A stretch of DNA of 32,055 bases, taken from an uncultured Lactobacillus sp. (lineage in GTDB: Bacteria > Bacillota > Bacilli > Lactobacillales > Lactobacillaceae). The notes under the pieces were generated by a model. The model was not told the DNA's origin. It did not search any database and was given only the letters and a program-made list of their open reading frames with translations. The stretch covers positions 1-32,055 of the forward strand of contig CANRQR010000017.1 in the NCBI GenBank assembly GCA_947641735.1, in the 5' to 3' direction. Shown one piece after another: positions 31,245-32,055 of the stretch. Each line of letters opens with the position of its first letter. Within the stretch, counting starts at the first letter, position 1. The position numbers and the translations under genes are program-made.

Positions 31245-32055
31245 ATGAAGAAGAAAAAACTACGTTGGGGAATGATTTTTGTCTATCTATTCATTGGAAT
31301 TTTTGGCATTATAACTGTTTTCCCATTTATTTATATGATCTTAGGTGGGTTAATGTCCTATCAGGAAACTACTACTATTCCACCAACTTTAATTCCAAAG
31401 ACTTTGCGGTGGAGTAACTATCAAAAAGTATTTGAGCAAGCACCATTTGCAAGATATTTCTTAAACACATTTATTACAGCAGCAACTACAACAATTGTTA
31501 CATTGTTTACTTCAATTCTCGGTGCATTTGCAATGACCAACTTAAAATTTAAGGGAAAAGGATTTATTCAGTTAATTTTTCTTTCACTCTTAATGGTTCC
31601 GGGAGAAGCAATAATTTTTACCAACTACAATACAATTGCTCATTTAGGCTTATTGAATACATATTTAGGATTGGTTTTACCGTTCTTAACTTCTATCTTT
31701 TATATGTACTATTTACAAAGCTACTTCACAGCAATTTCACCAACAATTTATAAAGCAGCTATGATTGATGGAGCTTCTGACTGGGAGTATATTTGGAAAA
31801 TTCTAGTTCCAATGTCTAAAGGTGGATTAATTACTGTTGCCTTGCTTAGTTTTATTTCAGGATGGAACTCCTTCTTATGGCCATTATTGGTAACAAATGA
31901 AGATAAGATGCGCTTATTGAACAATGGTTTAGCTGCCTTTGCTTCTGATGCAGGTGCTCAAACGCAACTTCAACTAGCAGCAGCAACTTTAACAGTAGTA
32001 CCTGTTTTAATTGTTTACTTCATTTTTAGAAAGCAAATTATTCGAGGAGTAGTAC
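31245..32055 (+). CDS. ABC transporter permease, UgpE/MalG type (3' end beyond window)
   Basis: Starts at ATG 31245 (MKKKKLRWGMIFVYLFIGIF), one base after the previous stop codon, and stays open to the edge (270 codons), so only a few residues are missing. About six helices. The EAA loop reads YKAAMIDGASDWEYIWKILV then PMSK, a near-perfect match to EAA-DGA------I--P of CUT1 permeases. It pairs with the UgpA/MalF-type permease upstream. A solute-binding protein gene is expected downstream. Confidence 0.93.
   Translation, partial: MKKKKLRWGMIFVYLFIGIFGIITVFPFIYMILGGLMSYQETTTIPPTLIPKTLRWSNYQKVFEQAPFARYFLNTFITAATTTIVTLFTSILGAFAMTNLKFKGKGFIQLIFLSLLMVPGEAIIFTNYNTIAHLGLLNTYLGLVLPFLTSIFYMYYLQSYFTAISPTIYKAAMIDGASDWEYIWKILVPMSKGGLITVALLSFISGWNSFLWPLLVTNEDKMRLLNNGLAAFASDAGAQTQLQLAAATLTVVPVLIVYFIFRKQIIRGVV

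Overview
The window is AT-rich, low-GC Gram-positive DNA. Lactobacillus-type surface proteins (Rib repeats, Mub repeats, YSIRK-like signal, LPxTG anchors), man- and bgl-type PTS genes, a C69 dipeptidase, PepT, paired DUF3290/DUF421 genes and a T-box leader all point to a host-associated Lactobacillus, probably of the gasseri/johnsonii group. That assignment is inference from gene content. No tRNA, rRNA, CRISPR array, IS element or prophage was recognised.

Layout. 1-477 is the C-terminal end of a Rib-repeat wall protein with an unusual LPQTD sorting motif. 580-2115 is a ruined beta-glucoside operon. Its BglG/LicT antiterminator is split by one extra G in a G6 tract, and the PTS gene and 6-phospho-beta-glucosidase gene are collapsed by an internal deletion into one 122-codon fusion; the promoter/cre site and both RAT/terminator modules are still visible. 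Next come an EamA transporter, an orphan oligopeptide-binding lipoprotein and a mannose-family PTS operon (EIIAB, EIIC, EIID, then a small membrane protein).

8646-12430 (minus strand) is a sulfur amino-acid block: a TcyP-type cystine importer, then a MetE-like methionine synthase with luxS. The two transcripts have different starvation sensors. The metE-like/luxS unit has a T-box leader with a probable Met (AUG) specifier. The tcyP transcript starts with a 36-codon leader ORF carrying Cys-Cys-Cys-Asn-Cys, followed by alternative hairpins and an intrinsic terminator: an apparent ribosome-mediated cysteine attenuator. This is the most interesting element in the window.

12571-20319 holds two paralogous PAS-like proteins sharing a VQDIYP...TGQKLVDDP core and a C-terminal SGASE motif, plus mscL, a large Mub-repeat adhesin cut by a 1-nt frameshift between its secretion signal and its LPQTG anchor, and a PnuC transporter with a perfect palindrome over its promoter. 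20382-24549 is a forward run: pepT, DUF3290, DUF421, a diverged class-M-like sirtuin and a DnaQ/BRCT exonuclease. On the minus strand follow an aldo/keto reductase and LtrA. Then come an EndA-like nuclease and a C69 dipeptidase (plus strand), and a UgpC/A/E-type sugar or glycerol-phosphate ABC transporter that runs off the right edge. Two perfect DnaA boxes lie upstream of that transporter.
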